A stretch of DNA of 64,000 nt, from positions 1-64,000 of the forward strand of contig NZ_JANFDG010000027.1 in assembly GCF_024609765.1 (NCBI RefSeq), read 5' to 3'. The notes beneath the pieces are model-generated. The model saw only the letters and a program-made list of their open reading frames with translations, was not told the origin of the DNA and did no database searches. Source of the stretch: Shinella pollutisoli (GTDB lineage Bacteria > Pseudomonadota > Alphaproteobacteria > Rhizobiales > Rhizobiaceae). Of this stretch, positions 25,871-36,203 are shown piece by piece. Within the stretch, counting starts at the first letter, position 1, and every line of letters begins with the position of its first letter. The translations under genes and the position numbers were made by a program.

Positions 25871-27073
25871 TCAGGCGCCGGTGCGTCCGGCGAGGACGCC
25901 GGACGGCCATGCCCGCCTGCCGCCCTCGCAGGCGGCACGATAGACCTCCACGTAACGATCCGCCACCCGGTCCCAGGAATAGGCCGCCGCCGCCTCGATC
26001 GCCGCGCGGCGGTAGCCCGCGGGGTCGCCTTCGAGCACGGCGAAGGCCGCGTCGATGCCGTCCGCGGCCCGCCGCGCGTCGGCGAAGTCGCAGAGGCGGA
26101 TCTCGCCGTGCCTCGCGGCGAGGTCGGCATAGGCGGTGTTGGGATGGAGCACGGGCATCAGGCCGGCGCTCATCGCCTCGACCGCGACGAGGCCGAAGCC
26201 CTCGTATTCGGACGCCGAGGCGAAGAGAGAGGCATTGCCGGCAAGATCGCGCACCGCCGCATCCGGCAGGCCGACATGCAGGCCGACATGGGCCGCAAGG
26301 CCGCGCGCGGCGATCATGGCCTCGACGTCCGCGACCGAATGATCGCCCGGCACGCCGACGACGTCGAGATGCCAGCCGGGATCGCGCGCGACGAGCGGCG
26401 CCATGGCGTCGAACAGGCGGTCGAGGCGCTTGTTGACGGAGAAGCGGCCGATGGTGACGAGGCGCCGGCACGGCACGCGCGCCGCGGCATCGGCGAATTT
26501 CCGCGTGTCGGCGCCGTTGTCGATATGGACGACACGCGAGCCCGCGACGGTGCGAAACAACCGCACGTCCTGCGCGCTGCAGCCGACGATGCCGCGATAG
26601 GCGAGCGAGGAGACCCGCGTGACGGTGCGGAACCAGACCTTCTTCAGCGCGGAGAACCTGGCGGTGTGGAAGAAGCCGCCATGGGTGGTGGCGACGAGCG
26701 GCCTGCGATGCAAGAGCCAGCCCCAGGCGAGCGCATCGAAGAAGAAGTCGACCGCATGGACATGGACGATGTCGGCATCGGCGAGATGGCGGAAGACCTG
26801 CGGGGCGAGCGGATAGCGCGTGCTGCCGGAGAAGGGGATGCGCACGACCTCGACGCCGTCGATCGTCTCGCGCGCCGGCAGGCTCTTCTCCGGCGCGGAG
26901 AAGAGCCGATCCAGCGTGACGACGCGCACGCGAAAACCGCGCGCCAGCAATTGCCGCGAGAGGTGGGCGACGACGTCCTCCAGCCCGCCGCGGTTCGGCA
27001 GGTACTGGCGCACGACCTGGACGGCGAGCGGCGCCGTTTCGGCGGAAGACGGATTGCGGGGCGCTCGGTTCAT
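25871..27073 (-). CDS. Family 4 glycosyltransferase
   Basis: A 400-aa GT-B retaining glycosyltransferase. The N-terminal domain has YLPNRGGLEDVVAHLS and IVHVHAVDFFFDAL. The C-terminal donor domain has RLVTIGRFSVNKRLD and the EX7E motif in SASEYEGFGLVAVEAMSAG. It acts on the cytoplasmic side, adding a sugar to a lipid-linked repeat unit. ATG 27073 has AGGACGACCGCC upstream; the longer frame to 27127 is rejected. It is likely in an operon with the downstream GH5 gene and diverges from the ABC exporter over a CtrA-type site. Confidence 0.88.
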   Translation of the reverse strand: MNRAPRNPSSAETAPLAVQVVRQYLPNRGGLEDVVAHLSRQLLARGFRVRVVTLDRLFSAPEKSLPARETIDGVEVVRIPFSGSTRYPLAPQVFRHLADADIVHVHAVDFFFDALAWGWLLHRRPLVATTHGGFFHTARFSALKKVWFRTVTRVSSLAYRGIVGCSAQDVRLFRTVAGSRVVHIDNGADTRKFADAAARVPCRRLVTIGRFSVNKRLDRLFDAMAPLVARDPGWHLDVVGVPGDHSVADVEAMIAARGLAAHVGLHVGLPDAAVRDLAGNASLFASASEYEGFGLVAVEAMSAGLMPVLHPNTAYADLAARHGEIRLCDFADARRAADGIDAAFAVLEGDPAGYRRAAIEAAAAYSWDRVADRYVEVYRAACEGGRRAWPSGVLAGRTGA

Positions 27074-27139
27074 GGCGGTCGTCCTGGCTCCTCGGGCCGG
27101 CCCGTGCCGCCCGTTCCGCCCGATCAAGACCCGTCCGCC

Positions 27140-27154
27140 TTAAGGCGCGGTTAA
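27140..27154. promoter_or_regulatory. CtrA-type binding site TTAA-N7-TTAA
   Basis: The exact sequence TTAAGGCGCGGTTAA fits the alphaproteobacterial CtrA consensus; on the minus strand it reads TTAACCGCGCCTTAA. It lies between the divergent GT4 gene (67 nt from its start) and the ABC exporter gene (108 nt from its start), so CtrA could time either or both with the cell cycle. Confidence 0.6.
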
Positions 27155-27262
27155 AGCGGAACGGCTCCCCGCCGACAGGATTAAGAGATTGCAAGCGGCC
27201 GCCCGCCCGGATAGACGCGAAGGCCTGCCCCCGCACGGCCCCGACAGACAGGTTCCTCTGCC

Positions 27263-29041
<1,779 letters not shown>

Positions 29042-29053
29042 GTGGCCGACAGG

Positions 29054-29168
29054 CCCCCTCATCCGCCCTTCGGGCACCTTCTCCCCGCTGGGGAGAAGGG
29101 AAAGGAGACGTCGCCGCGCAACACCTTCTCCCCAGCGGGGAGAAGGTGGCGGCAGCCGGATGAGGGGT
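29054..29168. repeat. Rhizobial palindromic intergenic repeat (RIME-like), copy 2
   Basis: An inverted pair: CCCCTCATCCG opens the element and CCGGATGAGGGG closes it. Two internal hairpins of the form CCTTCTCCCC/GGGGAGAAGG lie between. It sits between the convergent ABC exporter and polA genes. A spacer between the hairpins (AAAGGAGACGTCGCCGCGCA) differs from the other copies. Confidence 0.8.
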
Positions 29169-29181
29169 TATGCGAGCCCCC

Positions 29182-32163
29182 TCAGTGCGCCTCGTCCCAG
29201 TTGTGCGCGGCCCGCGCGTCGACCTTCAGCGGCACTTTCATCGCGAGCGCCGGCATGGAGGCGTTCTCCATCGTGTCGACGATGACGGGGATCGCGCGGT
29301 CCACCTCGCCGTCCTCGATCTCGAAGATCAGCTCGTCGTGCACCTGTAAGAGCATGCGCGCGCCGAGGCCGGCCCGTTCCAGCGCCGGCTCCATCTTGAC
29401 CATGGCGCGGCGGATGACGTCGGCGGCCGAGCCCTGGATCGGCGCGTTGATCGCCGCCCGCTCGTTGAAGGCGCGCACCGACGGGTTGGAGGAGCGGATC
29501 TCCGGATAGTGCGCGCGCCGGCCGAAGATCGTCTCGACATAGCCGTGCTCGCGGGCGAAGGCCTTGGTGGAATCCATGTAGTCCTTGATGCCCGGGAAGC
29601 GCTCGAAATATTTCTTGATGTACTCGCCCGCCTCCGACCGCTCGATGGCGAGCTGGTTGGCGAGCCCGAAGGCGGAGATGCCGTAGATGATGCCGAAATT
29701 GATCGCCTTGGCGCGGCGCCGCACCTCCCCGGGCATGCCCTCGACCGGCACGCCGAACATCTCCGACGCCGTCATCGCATGGATGTCGATGCCGTCGGCG
29801 AAGGCCTGCCTGAGCTGCGGGATGTCGGCGACGTGGGCGAGCACGCGCAGCTCGATCTGGCTGTAGTCGGCCGAGACCAGCTTGCGGCCGGGCGAGGCGA
29901 CGAAGGCGGTGCGGATCTTGCGGCCTTCCGCCGTGCGGACCGGGATGTTCTGCAGGTTCGGCTCGGAGGAGGAAAGCCGGCCGGTGGTGGTGGCGGCGAG
30001 CGCATAGGAGGTGTGCACGCGCTTGGTCTGCGGATGGACGAAGCCCGGCAGCGCGTCGGTATAGGTGGACTTCAGCTTGGTGAGCTGGCGCCAGTCGACG
30101 ATCTTGCGCGCCAGCGGCACGCCCTGGGCGGCGAGGTCCTCCAGCACCTGCGCGGAGGTGGACCATTGGCCGGTCTTGGTCTTGGACGCGCCGGAGAGCC
30201 CCATCTTGCCGAACAGGATGTCGCCGAGCTGCTTGGGCGAGCCGATGTTGAAGCGCTCGCCGGCAAGCGCGTAGATCTCCTCCTCGAAGGCCGCCGCCCC
30301 CTGCGCGAGCTCGCCGGAGAGACGGGAGAGCACCTGCCGGTCGATGGTGATGCCGCGCTCCTCCATGCGGGCGAGCACGGGCACCAGCGGCCGCTCCAGC
30401 CGCTCGTAGACCGTCGTCATGCGCTCGGCCGCAAGGCGCGGCTTCAGCACGTGCCAGAGCCTCAGCGTCACGTCGGCGTCCTCGGCGGCATAGGCCGTCG
30501 CCCGGTCGATCGCCACCAGGTCGAAGGTCTGCGCGCCCTTGCCCGAGCCGCAGACATCCTTGTAGGGAATCGGCTTGTGGCCGAGCCAGCGCTCCGACAG
30601 CGTGTCCATGCCGTGCGTCGTCACGCCGGCGTCGAGCGCGTAGGACATCAGCATCGTGTCGTCGTAGCTCACGATGACGATGCCGTGCTGGCGCATGACG
30701 AGATAGTCGTACTTGAGGTTCTGCGCGACCTTGAGGACGGACCGGTCCTCCAGCAGCCCCTTCAGCCGGTCGAGCGCGGCGCGCACGGGGATCTGCCCCT
30801 CGGCGAGGCCGCCGCCGAGCAGGTCGCCGACGCCGGTCTTGTGGCTGAGCGGCACATAGGCCGCGCGGACCGTGAGGCCCGACGGGTCGGCGCGGTTGTC
30901 GGCGATCGCCAGCGAGAAGCCGCAGAGCTCGGCCTGCATGGGATCGAGCGAGGTCGTCTCCGTGTCGAAGCCGACGAGGCCGGCCTCGCGCGCATCGGCG
31001 ATCCAGCGGTCGAGCGTGTCGAGGTCGCGGATCGTCACATAGGCCGAATGGTCGATCACCGCGCCGGAGAAGCGCTCGGCGCGGGCCCGGGCGAGCCCCG
31101 CCGGCGACGCCTCGCCCGGGCGGGCGGTGGGCATGAGCACGGCGGCGGCCTCCGCCGCCGTCTCGCCGCCGTCCGGCGAAGGCGCGACGGCCTCGCCCCT
31201 GTCGAGATCGGGACCGTGGGCCTCCGCGCCCCATTCGACCGGAACGACGGCCGGCTCGATGGCGCTCGCGTCGCAGTCGCAGGCCTCCGCCACGCGCCGC
31301 GTCAGCGTGTTGAACTCCATGGCCTTCAGGAAGGCGATCAGCCTCGGCCCGTCCTGCGGGTGCAGGATCAGGTCGTCGAGCGGCACGTCGAGCGGCGTGT
31401 CGTTCTTCAGCGTCACGAGCTGGCGCGAGAGCAGCACCAGCTCGCGGCTGGCGAGGATGTTCTCGCGCCGCTTGACCTGCTTGATCTCCTCGGCGCGGGA
31501 AAGCAGCGTGTCGAGGTCGCCGTATTCGGCGAGGAGCTGGGCGGCCGTCTTCGGGCCGATGCCGGGGACGCCGGGGATGTTGTCGGTGGAATCGCCCGTC
31601 AGCGCCTGCAGGTCGATCATCTTCTCCGGCGCCACGCCCCATTTCTCGATCACGTCGGGAATGGCGATCTGCTTGTCCTTCATGCCGTCGTACATCGACA
31701 CCTTCCCGGTGACGAGCTGCATGAGGTCCTTGTCGGAGGAGACGATGGTGACGTCGGCGCCCGCCTCCTCGGCGAGCCGCGAATAGGTGGCGATCAGGTC
31801 GTCCGCCTCGTAGCCCTCCTTCTCGATGCAGGGCAGGTTGAAGGCGCGCGTCGCGTGCCGGATCAGGCCGAACTGCGGGATCAGGTCCTCCGGCGGCGCG
31901 GTGCGGTTGGCCTTGTAGAGATCGTAGAGATCGTTGCGGAAGGTCTTCGAGGAATAGTCGAAGATCACCGCGAAATGGGTCGGCGTGACGCCGACGTCGG
32001 TGTTGCGCGCATCCTTCAGGAGCTTCCACAGCATGTTGCAGAAGCCCGAGACGGCATTGACCGGCAGGCCGTCCGACTTGCGGTTGAGCGGCGGGATGGC
32101 GTGGAAGGCGCGGAAGATGAAGCCCGAGCCGTCGACGAGGAAGAGATGATCACCGTTTTTCAT
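29182..32163 (-). CDS. polA: DNA polymerase I
   Basis: A 993-aa enzyme for Okazaki-fragment maturation and excision repair. Domains in order: 5' nuclease (1-300; LFLVDGSGFIFRAFHA, ADDLIATY), 3'-5' exonuclease (about 380-580, with DTETTSLDP, so the metal-binding Asp and Glu are kept) and polymerase (about 600-993). Motif A is DYSQIELRVLAHV, motif B RRRAKAINFGIIYG and motif C LLQVHDELIFE. An insert of about 60 residues, rich in Ala and Glu, lies between the first two domains. Proofreading is predicted active. It is a single gene, divergent from the αr7-like RNA. Confidence 0.98.
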   Translation of the reverse strand: MKNGDHLFLVDGSGFIFRAFHAIPPLNRKSDGLPVNAVSGFCNMLWKLLKDARNTDVGVTPTHFAVIFDYSSKTFRNDLYDLYKANRTAPPEDLIPQFGLIRHATRAFNLPCIEKEGYEADDLIATYSRLAEEAGADVTIVSSDKDLMQLVTGKVSMYDGMKDKQIAIPDVIEKWGVAPEKMIDLQALTGDSTDNIPGVPGIGPKTAAQLLAEYGDLDTLLSRAEEIKQVKRRENILASRELVLLSRQLVTLKNDTPLDVPLDDLILHPQDGPRLIAFLKAMEFNTLTRRVAEACDCDASAIEPAVVPVEWGAEAHGPDLDRGEAVAPSPDGGETAAEAAAVLMPTARPGEASPAGLARARAERFSGAVIDHSAYVTIRDLDTLDRWIADAREAGLVGFDTETTSLDPMQAELCGFSLAIADNRADPSGLTVRAAYVPLSHKTGVGDLLGGGLAEGQIPVRAALDRLKGLLEDRSVLKVAQNLKYDYLVMRQHGIVIVSYDDTMLMSYALDAGVTTHGMDTLSERWLGHKPIPYKDVCGSGKGAQTFDLVAIDRATAYAAEDADVTLRLWHVLKPRLAAERMTTVYERLERPLVPVLARMEERGITIDRQVLSRLSGELAQGAAAFEEEIYALAGERFNIGSPKQLGDILFGKMGLSGASKTKTGQWSTSAQVLEDLAAQGVPLARKIVDWRQLTKLKSTYTDALPGFVHPQTKRVHTSYALAATTTGRLSSSEPNLQNIPVRTAEGRKIRTAFVASPGRKLVSADYSQIELRVLAHVADIPQLRQAFADGIDIHAMTASEMFGVPVEGMPGEVRRRAKAINFGIIYGISAFGLANQLAIERSEAGEYIKKYFERFPGIKDYMDSTKAFAREHGYVETIFGRRAHYPEIRSSNPSVRAFNERAAINAPIQGSAADVIRRAMVKMEPALERAGLGARMLLQVHDELIFEIEDGEVDRAIPVIVDTMENASMPALAMKVPLKVDARAAHNWDEAH

Positions 32164-32201
32164 GGGGTGAATGGATAGCGCGGCGCTCCTCCGGCGTCCA
32201 T

Positions 32202-32225
32202 CTCTTATCCGGGCTCTTATCCGGG
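32202..32225. repeat. Tandem 12-bp direct repeat
   Basis: CTCTTATCCGGG occurs twice in a row, about 40 bp upstream of the polA start. It could be slippage or a regulator site. No further copy is seen. Confidence 0.6.
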
Positions 32226-32326
32226 CCGCCCGCGCCGCCCGGCCGTCACGCGAACGTTACCGATTTGTAATTTTCGCGGGTGGCCGAATCCCTTGAAATG
32301 CCACATTCGCGGGCACAGATATCACC

Positions 32327-32480
32327 CATCGGCACCTGATCAAAGCCGTTGTCTGGCATACCGGCCTGTCCCCCGCCGAGCCAGACGAGGACAAAGGCCT
32401 CATCCCCCTCTCCGGGCCTTTGTCCATTCTTCGAAGAAGCCGCCGCGACGCGCCTCCCGTCGTCGGCGGCTTCCGTTTTT
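32327..32480 (+). ncRNA. αr7-family (Smr7C-like) trans-acting small RNA
   Basis: About 154 nt between polA and marR, the position I recall for the αr7 family (Smr7C of Sinorhizobium). A -35-like TTGAAA at 32293-32298 and an AT-rich CAGATAT near 32316 precede it; the start is estimated. Inside is a perfect 11-bp hairpin, 32389-32399 with 32415-32425 (GGACAAAGGCC/GGCCTTTGTCC), whose 15-nt loop is pyrimidine-rich (TCATCCCCCTCTCCG). This loop could pair with purine-rich ribosome-binding sites. The RNA ends in a strong intrinsic terminator. Family assignment rests on location and structure, not on an alignment. Confidence 0.72.
32436..32480 (+). terminator. Intrinsic terminator of the αr7-like RNA
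   Basis: The stem GAAGCCGCCG/CGGCGGCTTC extends through an inner GACG/CGTC pairing with a small bulge and is followed by CGTTTTT. It is a classic Rho-independent terminator 56 nt before the marR start. Confidence 0.88.
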
Positions 32481-32535
32481 CATCGCCTGCGATCCATCCT
32501 TGTCTTGCCCCGCGAACGGGCATAGCCTCGCGTCC

Positions 32536-32976
32536 ATGGATTTCGACCGGAAGGAGTCGGCGGCCTATCTCGCCAATCTGCTCTCGAAGGCAGCGTCGCG
32601 CGCGCTGCAGGCGCGGGCGGACGGGGCCGGCTTCGCGCCCGGCCAGTTCCCCGTCCTCCTCGAACTGTGGAACGGCGACGGGCTCACCCAGCGCGAGCTC
32701 CTCGACCGGCTCGACATCGAGCAGGCGACCATGGCCAACACGCTTTCCCGGATGGAGCGCGACGGGCTCATCGCGCGGCGGCGCCATCCGAAGGACCGGC
32801 GGGCGCAGCAGATCTTCCTCACCGCCCGCGGAAAGGCGCTGCGCGAGACGGCGACGGCGGCGGCCGCGGCGGCCGAGGACGCGCTGTTTGCGGGCTTCCG
32901 CCGCTTCGAGCGGGAACTGCTCCTCGAATACATGCGCATGGCGCTCGCCAATCTCGGCCGCGACGCCGGACGCTGA
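32536..32976 (+). CDS. MarR-family transcriptional regulator
   Basis: A 146-aa winged-helix dimer. The core is LTQRELLDRLDIEQATMANTLSRMERDGLIARRRHPKDRR (helix-turn-helix plus wing, residues about 53-92). Dimer helices lie at both ends. The ligand and targets are unknown. ATG 32536 gives the typical N-terminus. It is downstream of the αr7-like RNA and its terminator, and it precedes an M20 peptidase gene by 78 nt on the same strand. Confidence 0.88.
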   Translation: MDFDRKESAAYLANLLSKAASRALQARADGAGFAPGQFPVLLELWNGDGLTQRELLDRLDIEQATMANTLSRMERDGLIARRRHPKDRRAQQIFLTARGKALRETATAAAAAAEDALFAGFRRFERELLLEYMRMALANLGRDAGR

Positions 32977-33054
32977 GTGTCGCAGTTTCGTCATACGATT
33001 TGCCCTCGCCGCCGCGATCGGTCTAAATGCTTCCCGAAATCAAGGGAATCGACC

Positions 33055-34446
33055 ATGACCAACCTCTCGCCCGTCCTCGACCGCGCCAGCGCCGGCATTC
33101 CGGCGAGCCTCGAACGCCTGTTCGAGCTGGTGCGGATCAAGTCCATCTCCACCGATCCCGCCTACAAGGCGGACTGCCGGCGGGCGGCGGAATGGCTGGT
33201 CTCGGACCTGCGCTCGCTCGGCTTCACCGCGACGGTGCGCGACACGCCCGGCCATCCGATGGTGGTCGCCCATCACGACGGCGCGCATCCCGACGCCCCG
33301 CACGTGCTCTTCTACGGCCATTACGACGTGCAGCCGGTCGACCCGCTGAACCTCTGGGACCACGACCCGTTCCAGCCGGCGGTGCGCGACGCACCGGGCG
33401 GGCGGCGCATCATCACCGGCCGCGGCACCTCGGACGACAAGGGCCAGCTCATGACCTTCGTCGAGGCCTGCCGCGCCTACAAGGAGACCGCGGGCGCGCT
33501 GCCCTGCCGGGTGACCATCCTGTTCGAGGGCGAGGAGGAATCGGGCTCGCCCTCGCTGAAGCCCTTCCTGGAGGCGAATGCCGCGGAGCTGACGGCCGAC
33601 GTCGCGCTCGTCTGCGACACCAGCATGTGGGACGGCGAGACGCCGGCGATCTCCGCCGGCCTGCGCGGCCTCGTCGGCGAGGAGGTCGTCGTCAAGGCGG
33701 CCGACCGCGACCTGCATTCCGGCTATTTCGGCGGCGCGGCGGCGAACCCGATCCACATCCTCGCCGATATCCTCGCCGGCCTGCACGACGAGACCGGCCG
33801 CGTCACGCTTGCCGGCTTCTACGACGGCGTCGAGGAGACGCCGAGCCAGATCAAGGCCGCCTGGGAGACGCTCGGCCGCTCGGCGGAGACCTTCCTCGGC
33901 GAGATCGGCCTCTCCATCCCCTCCGGCGAGAAGGGCCGCTCGGTGCTGGAGCTCACCTGGGCGCGGCCGACGGCGGAGGTGAACGGCATCACCGGCGGCT
34001 ATACCGGCGAGGGCTTCAAGACGGTGATCGCCGCGGAGGCCTCGGCGAAGGTCTCCTTCCGCCTCGTCGGCAAGCAGGATCCGGCGAGGATCCGCGACGC
34101 CTTCCGCGCCTATGTGCGCGCGAGGATCCCGGCCGACTGCTCGGTGACGTTCCACGCGCACGGCGGCTCGCCGGCGATCCAGCTCCCCTACGATTCGCCG
34201 CTCCTCAACAAGGCGAAGGCCGCGCTTTCCGACGAATGGCCGAAACCCGCCGTCGTCATCGGCATGGGCGGCTCGATCCCGATCGTCGGCGACTTCCAGA
34301 AGATGCTCGGCATGGAATCGCTGCTCGTCGGCTTCGCGCTGCCGGACGACCGCATCCATTCGCCGAACGAGAAATACGAGCTGCGTTCCTTCGAGAAGGG
34401 CATCCGCTCGTGGGTGCGCATCCTCGCGGCACTCGCCGAACGCTAG
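33055..34446 (+). CDS. M20-family metallopeptidase (dipeptidase)
   Basis: A 463-aa zinc dipeptidase/deacylase of the M20 clan. The first metal site is FYGHYDVQP near residue 87; the bridging Asp is in GRGTSDDKGQL. The catalytic Glu-Glu pair is in FEGEEESGSPSL, and the dimerisation-domain His in DLHSGYFGG. The last ligand His is in DDRIHSPNEKYEL. All are present. The enzyme is cytoplasmic; no signal peptide is seen. ATG 33055 has AAGGGAA upstream; the longer frame from 32977 overlaps marR and is rejected. Confidence 0.92.
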   Translation: MTNLSPVLDRASAGIPASLERLFELVRIKSISTDPAYKADCRRAAEWLVSDLRSLGFTATVRDTPGHPMVVAHHDGAHPDAPHVLFYGHYDVQPVDPLNLWDHDPFQPAVRDAPGGRRIITGRGTSDDKGQLMTFVEACRAYKETAGALPCRVTILFEGEEESGSPSLKPFLEANAAELTADVALVCDTSMWDGETPAISAGLRGLVGEEVVVKAADRDLHSGYFGGAAANPIHILADILAGLHDETGRVTLAGFYDGVEETPSQIKAAWETLGRSAETFLGEIGLSIPSGEKGRSVLELTWARPTAEVNGITGGYTGEGFKTVIAAEASAKVSFRLVGKQDPARIRDAFRAYVRARIPADCSVTFHAHGGSPAIQLPYDSPLLNKAKAALSDEWPKPAVVIGMGGSIPIVGDFQKMLGMESLLVGFALPDDRIHSPNEKYELRSFEKGIRSWVRILAALAER

Positions 34447-34603
34447 CACGCAATCCCGGACAAGAAGAGGCACGAAGGAGATCGGGCCCGGGACACCGGG
34501 CGGCGGACAGGCCAGAAAGGAAGCGGATGACATCGACGGAACGGTTGCAAGCAAGGGCCCCGCAGGGCGGACGGCAGAACGCCGCATGCGAGGGAACGGC
34601 CGG

Positions 34604-35551
34604 ATGAAGTGGTTGAGGAAATTCTTCTGGCCGCTCGTCAGCACCGCCGCGATCATCATCTCGATCTACATCCTCTACAAGGACCTCCGCGGCCTGTCGC
34701 TCGACGAGTTCATGGCGAGCCTGGAGGCCATCCCGCCGTCGGGCTGGCTGCTCGCCGTCGCCGCCACCTTCGTCGCCTATGCGGCGCTCGCCGCCTACGA
34801 CCACCTGGCGCTCGAACATCTCGGCCACCGCATCTCGCTGTGGTTCATCACCATCACCTCGTTCACGACCTACGCGCTGTCGCACAATATCGGCGCCTCG
34901 GTGTTTTCCGGCGCGCTCGTGCGCTACCGCGCCTATACGTCGAAGGGACTGTCGGGCTCCGAGGTGGGCATGCTGGTCGCCTTCTGTTCCTTCACCTTCG
35001 TGCTCGGCACCGTCATGCTGTTCGGCCTGGTGCTGGTGCTGGAGCCGGAGATCATCGAGCGCTTCGCCGATTTCCTGCCGATCGAGGCGGCGTTCTCGAC
35101 CGGGATCTTCATCCTGGCGCTCGTCGCGCTCTACGTCGTGGGCAGCCTCGTCGGCTTCCGGCCGATCCGCACCCGCTGGCTGAAGCTCGAATATCCGCGT
35201 CCCTCGCTCGTCTTCCGCCAGCTCGTCATCGCGCCGGTGGAGCTGATCGGGGCGGCGGCGATCATCTATTTCGTGCTGCCGGCCGAGGGCAATCCCGGCT
35301 TCTTCGTGGTGCTCGGCATCTTCCTCGCCTCGTTTTCCGCGGCACTGCTGTCGCATGCGCCGGGCGGCATCGGCGTGCTGGAGCTCGTCTTCATCGCCGG
35401 CCTGCCGGAGATCGACCCGGCAGCGGTGCTGGCGGCGCTCGCCGTCTTCCGGCTGTTCTACCTCCTCGTTCCCTTCGTGATCGCCCTCTTCGTCATCCTC
35501 ATCTTCGAGCGGGCGAGCTTCCTCGCCCGCTCGCGGCAAAAGGACGAGTGA
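34604..35551 (+). CDS. YbhN/UPF0104-family membrane protein (LPG-synthase TM-like flippase domain)
   Basis: A 315-aa protein with about eight TM helices. It matches the membrane half of lysylphosphatidylglycerol synthases without the soluble transferase domain. Typical segments are SHNIGASVFSGALVRYRAY and LLSHAPGGIGVLELVFIAGL. In Escherichia coli the homolog ybhN lies in an operon with the cardiolipin synthase clsB and the EEP protein ybhP; homologs of both occur in this window near 59-61 kb. A role in lipid handling is likely. ATG 34604 with AGGGA at 8 nt is preferred to ATG 34586. Confidence 0.82.
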   Translation: MKWLRKFFWPLVSTAAIIISIYILYKDLRGLSLDEFMASLEAIPPSGWLLAVAATFVAYAALAAYDHLALEHLGHRISLWFITITSFTTYALSHNIGASVFSGALVRYRAYTSKGLSGSEVGMLVAFCSFTFVLGTVMLFGLVLVLEPEIIERFADFLPIEAAFSTGIFILALVALYVVGSLVGFRPIRTRWLKLEYPRPSLVFRQLVIAPVELIGAAAIIYFVLPAEGNPGFFVVLGIFLASFSAALLSHAPGGIGVLELVFIAGLPEIDPAAVLAALAVFRLFYLLVPFVIALFVILIFERASFLARSRQKDE

Positions 35552-35636
35552 ACGGTTCATCCGCCGTTCAGTTGAATTGTTTCATGGTATGATCCGTCCT
35601 GATCACTGCAGACAGTGACGAACAAGGGAGACCGAC

Positions 35637-36068
35637 ATGAAGAACACGCTCAAGAGCGGCATTGCCGCGGCCCTGGCCGCCGCGATGTTCGCGACGACCT
35701 TCGTTCCCGTACAGGCGACGGCGATGCCCCTTCCGAAGGTCGGCGTCTCGCAGTCGTCGGACGTCGAGCAGGTGCAGTATCGCCGCGAGCGCCGCGGCTG
35801 GCACAACGGCCACCGCGGCTATCGCTACCATCGCCACGGCTATCGCCGTCATTCGGACGGCTGGTGGTATCCGCTGGCGGCCTTCGGCGCGGGCGCGATC
35901 ATCGGCGGCGCCATCGCCAACCAGAACTATGCCCGCCCGCGCTACGAGGGCGTCAACCCGCGCCACGTCGAATGGTGCTATGCGCGCTACCGCTCGTACC
36001 GCTCCTACGACAACACGTTCCAGCCCTATGGCGGCCCGCGCCAGCAGTGCTATTCGCCCTACTACTGA
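35637..36068 (+). CDS. BA14K-family secreted protein
   Basis: A 143-aa protein with a signal peptide (residues 1-30, cleavage near TAMP). A middle region is rich in Arg, His and Tyr. Residues 84-98 (FGAGAIIGGAIANQN) form a glycine-rich hydrophobic segment. The C-terminal BA14K motif is HVEWCYARYRSYRSYDNTF with a second Cys in RQQCYSPYY. The family includes the Brucella 14-kDa immunoreactive lectin-like protein. It is likely to be envelope-associated. AAGGGAGA precedes the ATG. It is followed by a perfect hairpin, so it is probably monocistronic. Confidence 0.88.
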   Translation: MKNTLKSGIAAALAAAMFATTFVPVQATAMPLPKVGVSQSSDVEQVQYRRERRGWHNGHRGYRYHRHGYRRHSDGWWYPLAAFGAGAIIGGAIANQNYARPRYEGVNPRHVEWCYARYRSYRSYDNTFQPYGGPRQQCYSPYY

Positions 36069-36079
36069 TCGACGAGACC

Positions 36080-36106
36080 TTCGGGCGGCCGGCGAGGCCG
36101 CCCGAA
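36080..36106 (+). terminator. Hairpin after BA14K gene
   Basis: TTCGGGCGGCC and GGCCGCCCGAA form an 11-bp perfect stem with a 5-nt loop 12 nt past the stop. There is no T-run, so termination may be Rho-assisted. Confidence 0.6.
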
Positions 36107-36139
36107 AGGCATCTGCGCGTTCACCGCTTGTTTACCACC

Positions 36140-36161
36140 CCTTAAATCGCCGCATTTAAGG
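36140..36161. promoter_or_regulatory. Perfect AT-rich palindrome upstream of class A PBP
   Basis: CCTTAAAT-N6-ATTTAAGG is a perfect 8-6-8 inverted repeat lying 43 nt before the PBP start. In an otherwise GC-rich region this is likely to be an operator for a dimeric regulator. The overlapping TTTA-N7-TTAA (36131-36145) differs from the CtrA consensus by one base. Confidence 0.5.
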
Positions 36162-36203
36162 TCCAACCCACGGCGACATCGACGGGGGCCCTTCCGACCG
36201 CGC

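Noticed and set aside
29509-32178. Long plus-strand frame of 889 codons opposite polA
   Set aside because: polA is unmistakable on the minus strand; the antisense frame has no domain and biased composition.
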